Shown here: positions 25,064-37,015 of the stretch, in pieces
How the letters are laid out: the number at the start of each line of letters is the position of its first letter
Numbering within the stretch: position 1 is the stretch's first letter
Assembly: GCA_947568835.1 (NCBI GenBank)
Contig: OX387607.1
Span: forward strand, 8,875,201 to 8,939,200
Length of the DNA: 64,000 nt
Direction of reading: 5' to 3'
Source: Protonemura montana
Taxonomy: Eukaryota; Arthropoda; Insecta; Plecoptera; Nemouridae
The notes under the pieces: generated by a model
Seen by the model: only the letters and a program-made list of their open reading frames with translations
What the model was told of the DNA's origin: nothing
Database searches by the model: none
Made by a program: the position numbers and the translations under genes

Positions 25064-25396
25064 ACCGAATGGTTTGGCTAGTTGGGAACACCGATATTCC
25101 TGAGATCACCGAAGGTAAGAGTCAGGCATTGGTTGGGTGACCATCATACGTGATGATCAGTTTTATTCTTGAAATTAAAGTTAGTACCTACAACTTGGTT
25201 ATCATCCTCGTGACAGCAATAGGCTTGTGGAGGAATCCTGTTGTTCGAGTTATACCGTCCTTCGGGAGGTCCATTTGGTGAACTTTGAAAGGAGTAAACA
25301 ACTTGCCATTACTACGTTAATCCATCTTCCTTCTAGACTAGGTTTAATTCATCATCACCCACTCATTCACCAACGCCAATATAATGATTAAAAGAC
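25064..25396 (+). mobile_element. 5S rRNA-derived SINE (family A), diverged
   Basis: The head is eroded but readable: TGAGATCACCGAAGGTAAG, CAGGCATTGGTTGGGTGACC, ATCATACGTGATGATCAG. The body keeps TTGTGGAGGAATCCTGTTG, ACCGTCCTTCGGGAGG and CTTCTAGACTAGGTTTAATT, then the CATCATCACCCACTCATTCA stretch. The final CGTTAAACACC and TCAA tail are lost. The GACGTTAAGCCGG part of the core is deleted. Confidence 0.85.
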
Positions 25397-26583
25397 AAGA
25401 AATAAAATGTAGCCATAGCTACAATTAGCATGTTTCGGTGACCATGCTTTTGAGAGAGATCTTTTGAGAGAAAAAAAGCGGCACATCCAGTCGAATAGAG
25501 ACGTTCAGAGAAGTAGGAAGGTCTTCCTTTTTTGAACATCAATAGGTTTAAAACAAATAAATTGATACCCGTTCAGAAAATAACAGCAACTATTATTATT
25601 ATTAAATCAATGCCACAGGACTAGTTGTAGTTTTAACTAAACACAATAAATCAATTAGCTGTCAGTGAATTCGTCGAGTTATTGAACTGAAATCGTAGAG
25701 TATCGAAGTGGATATGCGTACACTTTTCGAGAAGAGAATCAAAACTGGCACACAACTCTCGCTGAAACTCACTCGGTAAACAATTGCAGTTGCCAAACAT
25801 AGTCTAGCTCCATGAACTCTTTTGAAATGATTTTCGAGCAGGACCGTATTATAAGCGAAGGGTCCTTACAGTTCTGCTAAACTATTCCAGTTTTCCCTCG
25901 CCTGGGAAACTTAAACCACATTCTGACGAGTCCAACTATTTCCGAAAACCATTTTGGCACCGCGTCCTCGATCGTCGACAGATTTTCATCTCAACAACTT
26001 ACCCAGTTAGCAACTTGTCAGAGTCAACAAGTAAAATTGTGAAGCAACGTTCGCCCACCCGTCGAGCTCGAGTGCTGATTGGACGCACGGTGCGTGTAAC
26101 ATTTCACCGCGCGCGTGTCAAAACGCACGCCCAAAGTGTCGACTAATTGTGCGTATCTCCGCGTTGTGGATTGAGCGTGGCTTCGCACAATCCGCAAGCG
26201 GCGACGATAATACCGTTAATAACTTTTGGTGAAACATACGAGTGCGAAAAGTTGGGCGGCTTGTCGTACTTTAAGTGCATAAAGAGCAACCGAACTTGTT
26301 CCTCGGCAGATGAAACTTTTGGGACAATAAAACAGTAACTCATTCCGCGAGTTCGCTCGAAAGAGAGAGAGAGGCAGCGAAGAAACTGTATAGTTTCAGT
26401 TAACTTAGACAGAGAAAGAGGATGCGTTACTTAAAGGGGATGGGGAATGAGTTTCCATTTTGGGGCTAGAGACATGAGCGATGATGAATACGTCATCGCC
26501 CTTTAACGTGTACCCCTTGAGGGCGCATACCTATTTGCACTGCTGGACGATTCGCGAAATGCGCTGTCGATGGATACCTTGAC
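25397..26583. other. Non-coding; GC-rich island at 26040-26340
   Basis: The 26040-26340 block is GC-rich and dense in CpG words (CCGCGCGCG, CACGGTGCGTG). It is open on both strands for about 63 to 66 codons with no recognisable product. It is a candidate regulatory or conserved element. Confidence 0.4.
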
Positions 26584-26595
26584 CGTGACGTCACG
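26584..26595. promoter_or_regulatory. 12-bp palindrome with CRE core
   Basis: CGTGACGTCACG is a perfect palindrome around TGACGTCA, close in sequence to the 16-bp palindrome at 13867-13882. Confidence 0.4.
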
Positions 26596-28836
26596 CCACT
26601 CACCTGCGAAAGGGGAAAAGAGAATTCGTCAAACGTAGAAAAGAGACAGAAATAGAAGAGAGATAACCAAATTAGTGTAAAAATTGAAACACAGGATTCG
26701 CAAATTTTTCTTTTCTGTTGTTTTGGGCATTCATTAAGACCAGCTTTCCGTTATTTTGAACTTCATTTCTAATTCTAACTTCAACTTCAACTAGTTGAAG
26801 AGGTAGTAGAAACACTTGTCATGGCGACTTTCAATCACGTGAAGTGAAATTCAGATGTTTATAATGGTTTATTAGAACCATCAATGTTAAAGCCATCCCG
26901 AGCCATTTTTACCATACGAGCCACGTTCATACTGATGTCTTTCAAATTGATAGTTCTGATGAAACAAAGACTGCGTTGAACAACGGTCTAACGTACCTAC
27001 ACATAATGCAACTGGCATTTATCTACAGTCTATATTTATTTTAGATTGACAAAAAAAAATACGCTGAAAACTCTTGATTCCGCAATCTGCAGTGAGTTCT
27101 GAAAAAGTGTCCAACAACACCAAAAAAATTAAATTCTAAGTAAAGTAGTTTTTGTGATGAGCATAATTTAAAGTCATGAGTTTCATACGATGCGTGTACC
27201 CGCGTTGGTACTGCAAAGCCCCGTTCATTTTGTTATTTGCGGCATCTAGAAATTGTATGCAACATTTAATGAAGTACTTTGCGCATTTCATATATTCTTG
27301 AAGGCAACCATAGAAAAAAGTCAGAACGTAGGCGCAATACAGCCACGAAAAAAAAACGCTTACATCATGTTTTCATAATACCTATAGGCAAGTAACTGAA
27401 CAAAGAAAATATCGTTTTCTTCCCAGGCTTTAGATTTTTGGTGAAGACATACCAAGCTTTTGGTCGCCAGTTTATGAGGTCGTCCCTCAACGTCTCTAGC
27501 AAAGTACAGCGTACAAACAAAGTGAGCCGCAGAAGAAAACAAATAAGGAGTCGCCGAGGAGGAGGAGGGAAGAGAGGCCGGAGGCATGGGAACGTCTCCA
27601 GCACTTACCACGACAAGTTCAGCGCCCAGGGCGAGGGTCGCCCTTAAACCCAAGCACACTCCTCAAAGACATAGCCCTCCCCCAAAACAAAATGCAAGTG
27701 TAACTTTGTCTAAACCGACAATTTGTGGTTTTATATATTTTTATCAAGCAATGCAAACGCTGCGGCGTTTTGTAGGACGTTTATTTATTCATACGCGCAG
27801 TTCACACGACGCGTATACAACGTGTATTAAAATAACGAAGCTGTTTCTGACAAATTCGCCGCGTTGGCGTAACGATGTGTCAAGAAACAAAAAACCGTAA
27901 CGACACCGTGCGTCAGTTTCACCACCCTCCACCCCCTAGAAACCGCACGCGCATCCATTCCGCAGCACTAAAGCGTAAAGAGTAAAAGTGTGTAACCTAA
28001 CCTCATTCCGTGAAGTTTTGGAAGGCTCAAAGAGAAAGGTTACCGCAGCAAAGTTCGTTGGTGTGTATGTGTGCGTGTGTGGTGTTTTTGGTTCTCATCT
28101 ATGGTGGACTTTGTTGTTGGGGTGATATCACTTTTTTTGTGATTCATTTGCCTGTCGCCTGGAGTCGGGTCTAAAGGGGGATTATTGACGGGAAATCAGT
28201 GAAGTGGTCTTTTAGTAGATTAAATAATTGATTGGTTACTTCAATATATTTAGATTCGAGCTGAAAAAAGTGTTTTAAGTACAACGAAAGTAATCGTTTT
28301 GAATCCTTATGAGTATATTTTGCAAAGAAAATAATATAATTTGCCCGTTTTATTGGTGTAGTGCAATCAACATATTATAGCAGCTTCGTGAATGTATACT
28401 TTTATAAACAGGTCACTTGGGGGAAATTTCGAGCTCAGTTCAGTTGCAGTTACATGCAATAAGCGCCAATAAACAAATTAAGTAACTAAATTTAACTGCA
28501 TTTGGCAGAATACGGTGTCGGTCGTTGCGAAAGTTAGTGTCAAACTAATAGAAACTTGCATGGGGATTGCCTGCAAATGAATGACTGAGCGATAATACCT
28601 CGTTACTTAACTTTCGCACACAGTAGCCGAAAGGAAATAAAACTCAAACTTTAAAACAGCCAAATGCCTGAATAGACATAAATACATTTTTTTTTGGCAA
28701 AGCAAAGATAAGTGCGTTTTAGCAAACGTACAACGTATAAGTAAAAATAACGTATAAAACTTTTATTTAAAAACGTGTTTCTCATTATTTTAAAACCATT
28801 CAAAGCAATTTAAACCCATTTCCAAACTTTGTTTAA
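26596..28836. other. Non-coding, nothing recognised
   Basis: AT-rich DNA with a GC-richer patch at 27440-27680, where frames are open on both strands (99 and 104 codons) without recognisable motifs. A weak (TG)n lies at about 28060-28085. Confidence 0.5.
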
Positions 28837-28877
28837 TGGAGGAGCCGATTTTGCTCTGCGGGCTGCATCTAGGGGTT
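28837..28877 (+). repeat. Family C short repeat, copy 2
   Basis: ATGGAGGAGCCG is followed by TTTGCTCTGCGGGCTGC and TCTAGGGG. It lies directly head-to-tail with copy 3, only a few bases apart. Confidence 0.8.
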
Positions 28878-28881
28878 AGTG

Positions 28882-28926
28882 CGTGGAGGAGCCGTGTTTG
28901 TTCTGCGGGCTGCGTCTAGGGGCTCG
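28882..28926 (+). repeat. Family C short repeat, copy 3
   Basis: GTGGAGGAGCCGTGT is followed by GTTCTGCGGGCTGCGTC and TAGGGGCTC. Together with copy 2 it forms a two-unit tandem with a period of about 47 bp, the only tandem arrangement of this family in the window. Confidence 0.8.
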
Positions 28927-29085
28927 AGTTAAAATTAGCAGGTAATAACATTTAATTAAAGTTCGCGTGATCATGAAGATGAGAGACGAAAGTCTCGCAG
29001 TCTAAAATTAAATACTCACTCAATCTCTCGCTAACTTCCTTTGTGTACTTTACCTTGATTGTGATTCTAAAATGATTTCGTTTCT

Positions 29086-29128
29086 AAGAAGAGCCAAATT
29101 CGCCCTGTGGGGTGCGTCAAGGAGCTCT
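29086..29128 (+). repeat. Family C short repeat, copy 4 (diverged)
   Basis: AAGAAGAGCCAAATTCGCC, then CTGTGGGGTGCGTCAAGGAGC aligns block by block with copies 1 to 3 but with several substitutions. It sits 160 bp after copy 3. Confidence 0.6.
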
Positions 29129-29227
29129 ATAATGAACCGTATCAGAGCCAAGTGCCTCAGAATTGCAGCTTCTGATTTAGTAGTATCATGCTTGTAACAA
29201 GGTAATGCTTTGTGAACGTGCAGGTAT

Positions 29228-29280
29228 ATGAAACTTCAATGATCTCACGAAAACCTATGTCTCTAAACATTCGATGAAAA
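29228..29280 (-). mobile_element. Fragment of the 5S-derived SINE head (family A)
   Basis: On the minus strand TCATCGAATGTTTAGAGACA, TAGGTTTTCGTGAGATCATT and GAAGTTTCA correspond to the first 50 or so bases of the other copies. Nothing downstream matches, so it is a head-only remnant. Confidence 0.6.
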
Positions 29281-30936
29281 GTAACGTTCTTTAATTTCTT
29301 GCATTGCCTTGTTTCGAATTTACAAACAGCTAATTTGTTTTCGTTTTGTTTTAAACTTAGTCATGCTTGTCACACCTATACCTTCCTACCCTAGAAGATT
29401 TTAACAGAAACACGGCCCAACTAACGCTCATCACTACCAATTCAACCACATAATTACGTTCAAATTTAATGTCACCATCAGCTCTCTTGTCGTCAGCAGT
29501 GTTGCCAACTAAAACAGCAATTACTCCACTATCGATGATCGCACACCGATGAAAATTACGCCAAAGCAAACATCGTTGCCGATTTGCATTACTGGAAGGT
29601 GGGGTTGCCGGGGCGAGTGGCACAAGAACGGGGTCATTCATAATTGGTTTGTGTTCTCTATGATAATGCGATTCAAACAGTGCTGCTGCAGTACGGTTTC
29701 CTCTTTCACTCTCGCCCATGCGTGGATAATATGCTATATATCTCTCTCTCTCTCTCTCAAGCTTCCATTATTGTAGCTGGTTACGGGCATGAAGCAGAGT
29801 GTTCTTCTTGCAGAGATGTAGCTATGAAGCTACCACTTTGGATAAAATATTATAAGCATTGAGGATGCTGGGTGTGAGGTAGGGTATTTGCTATTTGGTG
29901 CGGGCTAAAATGCGTAAGCTGTTTTGATATCAAATTTAACTGCATCAAATATCGCAAGTTGAACAAAAAGTAGCAAAGATAAGATGGAGTAGGTTAGGGA
30001 GGGACCTGTGCTTCCTAGATGGATAAATAGTAAGTTCCCGACAATTATATTAGCTGTTAGTCGTATGACCCTGTATTGCTTAGAAAACACTTTATTTATT
30101 CATTGCCAGATTTAACTTTTAATTAAATACTTCAGCTAGTTTATATTATTCATTAAAAAGCAATAAAATCAAATTAAATGTACCTAACGAGATTAACCTG
30201 TATGTATTGTATCCAAAGAACAAACTGGAGACCCCACTATTGAATAGATTTCGATGCAGTATAGGAGCACTAGAATCAGAGAGACTGAGAGTTTTACAGT
30301 TTTATAGCTCTTCTCTATGGAGATTTGTCAAATTCATCAAATACACTAAAATAACTCAACGGAAAGTGCAAAAATTCTTAGTGCATTGCCCACAAAAGGT
30401 GGTTCGAAAAAGGAGACAATTTTTGAGAAGGTTTCATGTAAAACATGACGTCTTTAAGTATTCGGTGACAGTAAGCAGCTATCGTGCTGTAAATATCTGG
30501 CAAACAAGCATGTGGTTTCTACCTTGCTATTTTACCCAAGCAATTATTTCGGGTAACGAGAAATAAAAAAGCAAATGCACATTTTCCATTGCGTTTGGTG
30601 TGCTTTTAGCGAGAAATCTTGTCAGACTGCAGTATCACGTGCTATTGTTTGCGATATCTGGCGTATAATGCTGAATTCCGAAACAGCGCAATACCAACTT
30701 CACTAGGAATAGGTTAGTGAATTGAATAATGGAACGAAGTGTTCTCCACATTAAATTTCAATTAGTGAAATGGCTCTAAACATAATCCTCAAGTCTCCGA
30801 GTCCTAGCCTTCCCGTAGACTTATTTTCAACTATCAATTAATCTAGATATAATCAGCTCACATTCTTATGATCACGATTTTGGTGTTAAGAAACTCTGTA
30901 AATAAAATGAAAATAGGATATTGATCAAAATAATCA
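29281..30936. other. Non-coding; (TC)n microsatellite
   Basis: A (TC)9 run occupies 29741-29758. A GC-richer stretch at 29490-29720 is open on the minus strand for 120 codons and on the plus strand for 75, with no recognisable domain. The plus-strand frame of 119 codons at 30207-30566 is AT-driven, basic and unsupported. Confidence 0.45.
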
Positions 30937-31045
30937 TTGGGTTTACAGGAGAGGACTAGCGTCAACGTAAATTTTTCTGCTAAGCAGACGATCCGGCAAA
31001 ATGTGGTAATGGTAGGCGTCACCCGATGGCGCTTGCGGCCGTCCT
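30937..31045 (+). repeat. Family B dispersed repeat, copy 2
   Basis: It aligns with 523-640 from TTGGGTTTA through TCTGCTAAGCAGACGA, GGCAAAATGTGGTAATGG and CACCCGATGGCG to GCGGCCGT. A minus-strand frame crosses it by chance. Confidence 0.7.
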
Positions 31046-33164
31046 TTAAAAAAACCATTACAATGAAATGATTACGACACAAAATATCAATACATCAATC
31101 GTTTATGTTGGCATTGAGTCAGATTAGTTTTGCGTCAAACAGTTTCAAATGCGAGATAAAACGAAATAAAAATTCTAAACACTCAAAACGACGGCGGATC
31201 CATCTAGTAGCATCCTTAATTTTTGTTGGTAAAGTAGTCATTAGACGGCAATTTTTCGTGATAATACCTCAATGATAGAACCAAATTTAGAACACATTTA
31301 CAATGAAATACATAATTAATGGCTTAACATAGGCTTTAGACGCGCAATTACAAGGATTGCCCATCGTTTGATAAACCGTTGATTGTGAATAGAGGCTATA
31401 AAGTCTAACATTGCGTAGCTTGGCATGGAGTTGTCGTAAAACCATTTGCCTGGTCTGCCATATACTATTTAATATATACTAGACTAGTATGGTAATAATA
31501 CCATGACGGGGTTAGCTTGAATTTGACATGGCCAGGTTTTGACAACATGCCATGTGGAATAATTGTCCCACTTGTTTACCTATTGTTGTACAACGCTGAC
31601 ATGATAGTCCCCAATTTAATCATTTGTGTTTATTATTTCAACAACTTCACTCCCAATTCCCGCTTAGTCGTGGTTTTATACCCATATATATATGTTATAA
31701 CTGCTGGTATTAATTTATTGCGATTGTAAAAGTAACAATGCCAATCAAGGCATTATTTTTGTGTTACGAGAACTATTTGGAAACAAAAATACTGTGCATC
31801 ATTACAAAACTTAACAAGAATACAACGGGAAAAAGAAATGATTGTTTGCAGAATTTTAAGAAAGATAACCTATTTTATTCAAATCTTACTTTACTGGTTA
31901 GAAAAATTAAGTTGTTTATTTACTTTGTACACAATTTTTTTTTCTTTTTGCCTCTTTTGACTTGAATATCTTAAAACGATTTTCTATAAAGTCTTTTAGA
32001 ACTCCTTGTAAATATAACGAACTTGTCTTCGTACTTCAGTACAAATAATTCAGCACATTTTGCGAAAGCACGACTCATTCTAATAGCAGAATCATGACAG
32101 CATATCACCAAATCCAGGAGATAAATCAAATTACGAGCTGTGACGTTGGATTACGTGGAGCAAAGGCATCAGACAGAACTATGATGTGTTGTCCGATCCA
32201 GAGATGATGGTTATTTTGTCAGCAGCCCCGAGCGGTGAGCGCGATCGATCTCGTCCGTCCACCGGACATCGTGGTACGCCCGAGCTTGTCTCGAAAAGCG
32301 ACGGACTAGAGTTCCACAAGGGAGTTTCACAATTTAGCTTTCCACTCTAGATCGGATATACCTACCTAGGTAGTAACTATGTTATTGCTTTGTACGGTGG
32401 GCCTATTTCATGTGTGAAATATAATATCACGTGCACTCTAAATCAAGCGATTTGTTTTAAAATACCTCTTTCTTGTACTTCGCTTTAAATGGCAAGACTC
32501 TTTTTCGAAAATGGTTCGTTTGAACTTATTCAGCCACTTACTCGGGGGTCTAAAAGCTTGAGTGCTGAGAGTAAAGAGTCGAAACGAAATTAAGGGCATG
32601 GATAGGAAGTGAAAAATTACAATTTTCAGGAACATTTCTCTCACAATTTCATCACACTCGAAAGACGTGGTTTTATGAGTACGAGTGGAAAAGTGTAATG
32701 GAGGTTTTTGTTTCTTGATTTCCCTAACAGTGAAACAAAACAAAACAAAACTTGCAGTCGATATCTACAAAATATTCTGGCATACCAGTTAGATTTAAAA
32801 ATAAACAAAAAAAAATTAAAACACAATTATCGCTAAAATCTGGTTTCTAAAGCAGCGAGACATTCAATTAACAAAAAAAAACTTTACTAGAGTCAATTAT
32901 TAGAAAGTTAAAGCGTATTTTACTGGCTGCCCCAGTGCGACCTAGGTGTGCACCGGGGGCGATCTGCGTTCTGCGCGTGACTCTACCCCAGTGCAACTTC
33001 TACATGTTCGAGCTCGCTCTCGGGTCACTTCCAGTGTACCAGTGTACCTACATTTCTTTCCCCTAAAATTACGATGGTGTAATTGGAAAAAGAATGCACT
33101 AACAGCTAGTGATCACATGCTAAGGAAAGGCCCTCACTCGAAGCCGGTGCACACCCGCAGTGCA
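31046..33164. other. Non-coding; GC-rich island at 32215-32340
   Basis: Mostly AT-rich. The island at 32215-32340 contains GCGCGATCGATCTCG and CCGTCCACCGGACATCG. The first GC-rich part of the 32930-33060 block follows. No protein-like frame was found. The largest frame is 101 codons at 32438-32743(-), AT-driven. Confidence 0.45.
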
Positions 33165-33172
33165 TGACGTCA
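33165..33172. promoter_or_regulatory. CRE palindrome TGACGTCA
   Basis: A perfect CREB/ATF consensus in GC-richer DNA. About 15 bp downstream lies ACCCGC-6 nt-GCGGGT, a short perfect inverted repeat. Confidence 0.35.
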
Positions 33173-34282
33173 TTGAGCTAGTTTCAAACCCGCACAGGCG
33201 CGGGTCAATTTCAAGCCTGATAGTATCTAAATAAGTACACGAAATCAGTAACGAAGGGGCTAGAATTCAATTTGTCTTCAATCCACAAAATTAAGAATTG
33301 CGTTACTTGCTTGACAAAAGTTCCGTAAAGTTTTCGCGTGCGGTTTCTTAGCTCGTACCTAATGAACGGGTGCTTCACTTTCGTCGTCATGTGGTAATCA
33401 AAAGGTAGACCTGACCTCCACCATGAGCTCAAGGCCGTTACGAATTCGAAGATTGCATTCGAAGTTTGGCCGTGCACCAATTACATGCAAAAAAAGTGTG
33501 GTTTGGGCAACAAACAGAAGAAAAACTTAACACCACTTCATGTTTTTTTCAGATTTGTCTCAAGTTTGTCTTAAAACTTAAACTTAAACTTATTTCGTTA
33601 TTCGAAATATTTAACTTTGCACGTACTACTATAGCGCTAATGTTAAACTGTTCTTGCAAAAAAATAACTGCCAGATCGCTACTTTGCGACAAAAACTGAG
33701 AAGCTACTACCTAAGTGAAGTCGTTGTCGTTTCGAGTGTTAAGAACTTTAATTTTTTTATTTCTCGCAGATTACTCACACTTGATACTAATTTACTATCA
33801 ATTCACCTTTGTTACCTCAATAATTGATAAATATATATCGAAATTTGAAAAGTTATTATTTTCTTGTAAAGGTTTGTTAAAAAGGACGCCCGCTGGCACG
33901 ATCAGGTGGTATTCACCCTGTCCACATGTTGCCGGTTCGTCTCCTAAGAAAAATATATACAATAACGCTGAACCTCTTACTAAACATTTAAACTCAACGC
34001 TTGATATGTAGTTCTATGAAAATATAGATGCCAAGAAATGTTTAACATTTCAAACGATTAAAAAAAAACCTAGCCAAATAGCCAATACAGTCTCGTTTCC
34101 TCTACAACTCGAGTAAGCAATCATTTCTGCGGATTCCCTAAGCTGTATCATAGCTTTGAACCATAATCTCAGCAGTACCAGACGTAAGATGCCTACACAA
34201 GACAGCCAAGTATCACCCGAGACCACCGTATCACTCATCACAGCGCATGTCAACTGAAATGCGCACCAGTCTAGCATGTTTC
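33173..34282. other. Non-coding, nothing recognised
   Basis: AT-rich DNA with unsupported open frames of up to 98 codons. Confidence 0.5.
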
Positions 34283-34347
34283 CTCAGGATTAGGCCACAA
34301 TCGTGTCCTGTAGGGTGTTGATATGTCCGCCGACCAATAATCCTGAG
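34283..34347. promoter_or_regulatory. Inverted pair of GGATTA sites
   Basis: CTCAGGATTA at 34283-34292 and its exact reverse complement TAATCCTGAG at 34338-34347 are separated by 45 bp. GGATTA/TAATCC is the core recognised by K50 homeodomains of the bicoid/Otx class. This may be a regulatory dyad or the residue of a small inverted repeat element. Nothing else supports either. Confidence 0.35.
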
Positions 34348-35696
34348 TGAGTCTGCAATAACATAGCAAATCACGCCTAGGATTCGAAATCAGCAAAGCC
34401 GCTTAGGTCGATCGAAGGGGAGTACTTTGAAAAGGGATCCTTTCGTATATCAATATCTGTTTTTGGACTTAGCTGGCGTCGTTTAACGTTGCCCGTTGTA
34501 CTTTCGGGATGGTGCAGGGAGGTGTCAGCAGTCGAGCGGTAGGCTGTCTAACAAATTGAATGAAATAGGCGAGACATGGTTGTTAGAGCAAATGGGGTTT
34601 CGTGGCGCTACAACTCTTCTCTGCGTCTTGACGTTGGAGTTTAAAGAGCGTGCGTTCGATAAAGTGTGTAGGACTTACAGAAAGTATTCGCTAAGTTATC
34701 TTTCTTTGGGTGTACTTTCGGCATTGTGCTGAAATAAAAATAAAACAAAATGGTGACGAAAAAAGGGGTAGGAAACTCTTTTATTGACCAAATACATTTT
34801 CTGTATGAATATTAACGAACTCTGGTTCTCCAGAAGGAAACTCTTTGGTCTTCTAGTTAGAGACATGTGATTTGCACCATTAGAATGACTACACAACCAA
34901 ATAAATTTGTTTTCTTAATTTGGATTCTTTTAATTGGAATGATTTTAAGCTTGAGAGTCGTTAATATGATTTCAGCCGGCATTTCTGAAGCGGAAAGCCA
35001 ACTGGTGAAAATGTTATTAAAATATTCGAAAATTGAAAATAACAATTTGAAGAACCTACTTAAATGGCATATTCAGTAAACAAAACTCTGATCAATCATC
35101 TAATTGGCTTAAGAATCAGGAAAAACAGCTTTGCCCCTCTCAATACGGCAATATTCAATAACTGTTGCCGGAAACATTTATGTCGAAACTTTTCGTGCAG
35201 AACGGAATTGTCGATTCATAATACGGCCACCGTATGTTCCCTTTCGGCACGTTTTGCCTCAATCGAGCTCGCTTTGTAAGATCTCATCGTTCCAAAAGCC
35301 ATGCTCGTTCTTAGTTCCATGGTATTAGAGATTTGAGCAGTTCACAGTCCAAACGGGAGAAAGTTTACTAATTACTAAAACTTAGTCTCAATAAAATAAC
35401 CAGACCTTCTGACATTTTCATAAATATCTTAGTTGAGTGAAAAACAAGCGTTCAAGGCAATGCTTGTCCGTTTCTCAGTGATTCCTTCACATAATTACTA
35501 AGGCTTTACTTTGCTGGAAGCTTTCTGTGCCAGGTCCTACCAATTTATATCTATTTTAGTTGAGAAGTTAAATTGAGCAGATTAACCCCATGTATAAAGT
35601 TAAGCAATGTTGTAATAAAAAAGCACAGCTTGAATATTAAATTTTAAAATATGATAAAATATTGTGGAATAAATCGTAAGATATTTGACACACCCT
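34348..35696. other. Non-coding, nothing recognised
   Basis: AT-rich with unsupported open frames of up to 78 codons. Confidence 0.5.
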
Positions 35697-35902
35697 ATGG
35701 AAAGGACGTTAAGCCGGTGGTCCCCTTGGTGCTCTTTGACAGGAGTAGGCTACGTGCCAGCACCGAGTTTCCCCTTCTCCCTTCTAGGCTAGTTTAGATT
35801 CATCATCATCCACTCATTCAACCGACGCCATTAGATCAGTGCCGCATGACCAGGTGTCAAAACAGTGCGTCGTTAAACACCACAAATCAATCAATCAATC
35901 AA
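35697..35902 (+). mobile_element. 5'-truncated 5S-derived SINE (family A)
   Basis: Only the 3' half is present, but it is well preserved. It starts at GGAAAGGACGTTAAGCCGG and continues through GGCTACGTGCCAGCACCGAG, CTTCTAGGCTAGTTTAGATT and CATCATCATCCACTCATTCA. It ends GTCGTTAAACACCACAAATC and three TCAA units. 5' truncation with an intact 3' end is what incomplete LINE-driven reverse transcription produces. This is one of the best copies for defining the tail. Confidence 0.92.
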
Positions 35903-37015
35903 GATAAAGTTCCCACCGTTTCACCGTCGCAGGCTTCTCAGCGATTCCATTGAAACTTTCATACCTCCAAAGGATGAAAAGTCAACGTGCACATCATCCC
36001 AAAGGACCCAGCACTCTCCCAGCAGCATGGTTAAAGAAGGCTCTCGGCTGCTTCCACCCTCAAGCCCCAAAGCAAGAAACACTTATCCCCGATCGAGCAA
36101 CAGTTACAGTCGCCTTCATGTAAGTCCCAACACTCTCTCCATCTCGCCGGCTCTTGCCTCCTTTCGATGGCGGGCCTAGGTGATAAAGCAGGAGCCCGGA
36201 AAACATCTCTTTTGATTTGCCAGAAGGAGCTGTAAAGACGACCGTCTTGAATAACGCCCCATAACGCCTTGCCTCGTGGCCGATCGGAATATGTTCTTGC
36301 TCACTGGAGGCTGAAGCATCGGTCGTCTCGGCTTGGTTATGGCCCATAAAGCATTTGCTGGGACGTTGGAAGAGATAGAAGGGCTGTTATTTAAGATGTT
36401 ATCGAGATTGTTTGGTTTTATCGTGGTGTTGCTGTACTAATCCTATGCGCGCGGGACTCAATTGAAGTATCAATTAGATGCTAGGCTTGCTCTTTGAGAG
36501 GGCTGTTCACGTTTTAGAGGAAATCGATTTTTTTTTATAAACAAAGCTGTTTTTTTTTTTTTTAGTGTGCTGTTTTTGTTATAAATTGATATTGAGGAAA
36601 TTGGTACGTTAAAGATTTTGCCATTTGAAATTTTATAGCTGATGCGTTTTTACGAAGAATTCGAGATAAAAGTTTTGAAATGTTAAATGGGTTTGCGTAT
36701 AAAAAAAAGGCAAATAGTTTAATGGTATTTGCTGATATTTATCACAATGGGAAATGATACACTTAATTTATACAATCTGTATCGCAATAACTTTCCAAGC
36801 TGCGATTGAAATTTTGACGATGAATCGCCAGACTACAATCTGGGTCAGGGTAGATAAAATTAAAGAAATGACGCATCACACTCAAAACCATTTACAAAAT
36901 AACTTAAATTCAAGTAGAGGAATACTTGCCACACCACTCGGGAGCTATTCGCTTGCGGAATAATTAAACTGCAGAGACAAAATCTGGTGCCGACTTTCAA
37001 CCAGCAAGACTGAAA
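35903..37015. other. Non-coding; GC-richer part at 35930-36350
   Basis: A minus-strand frame of 95 codons spans 36060-36347 in GC-richer DNA. Its product has no recognisable domain. A 14-nt poly-T lies near 36550. Nothing else is seen. Confidence 0.45.
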
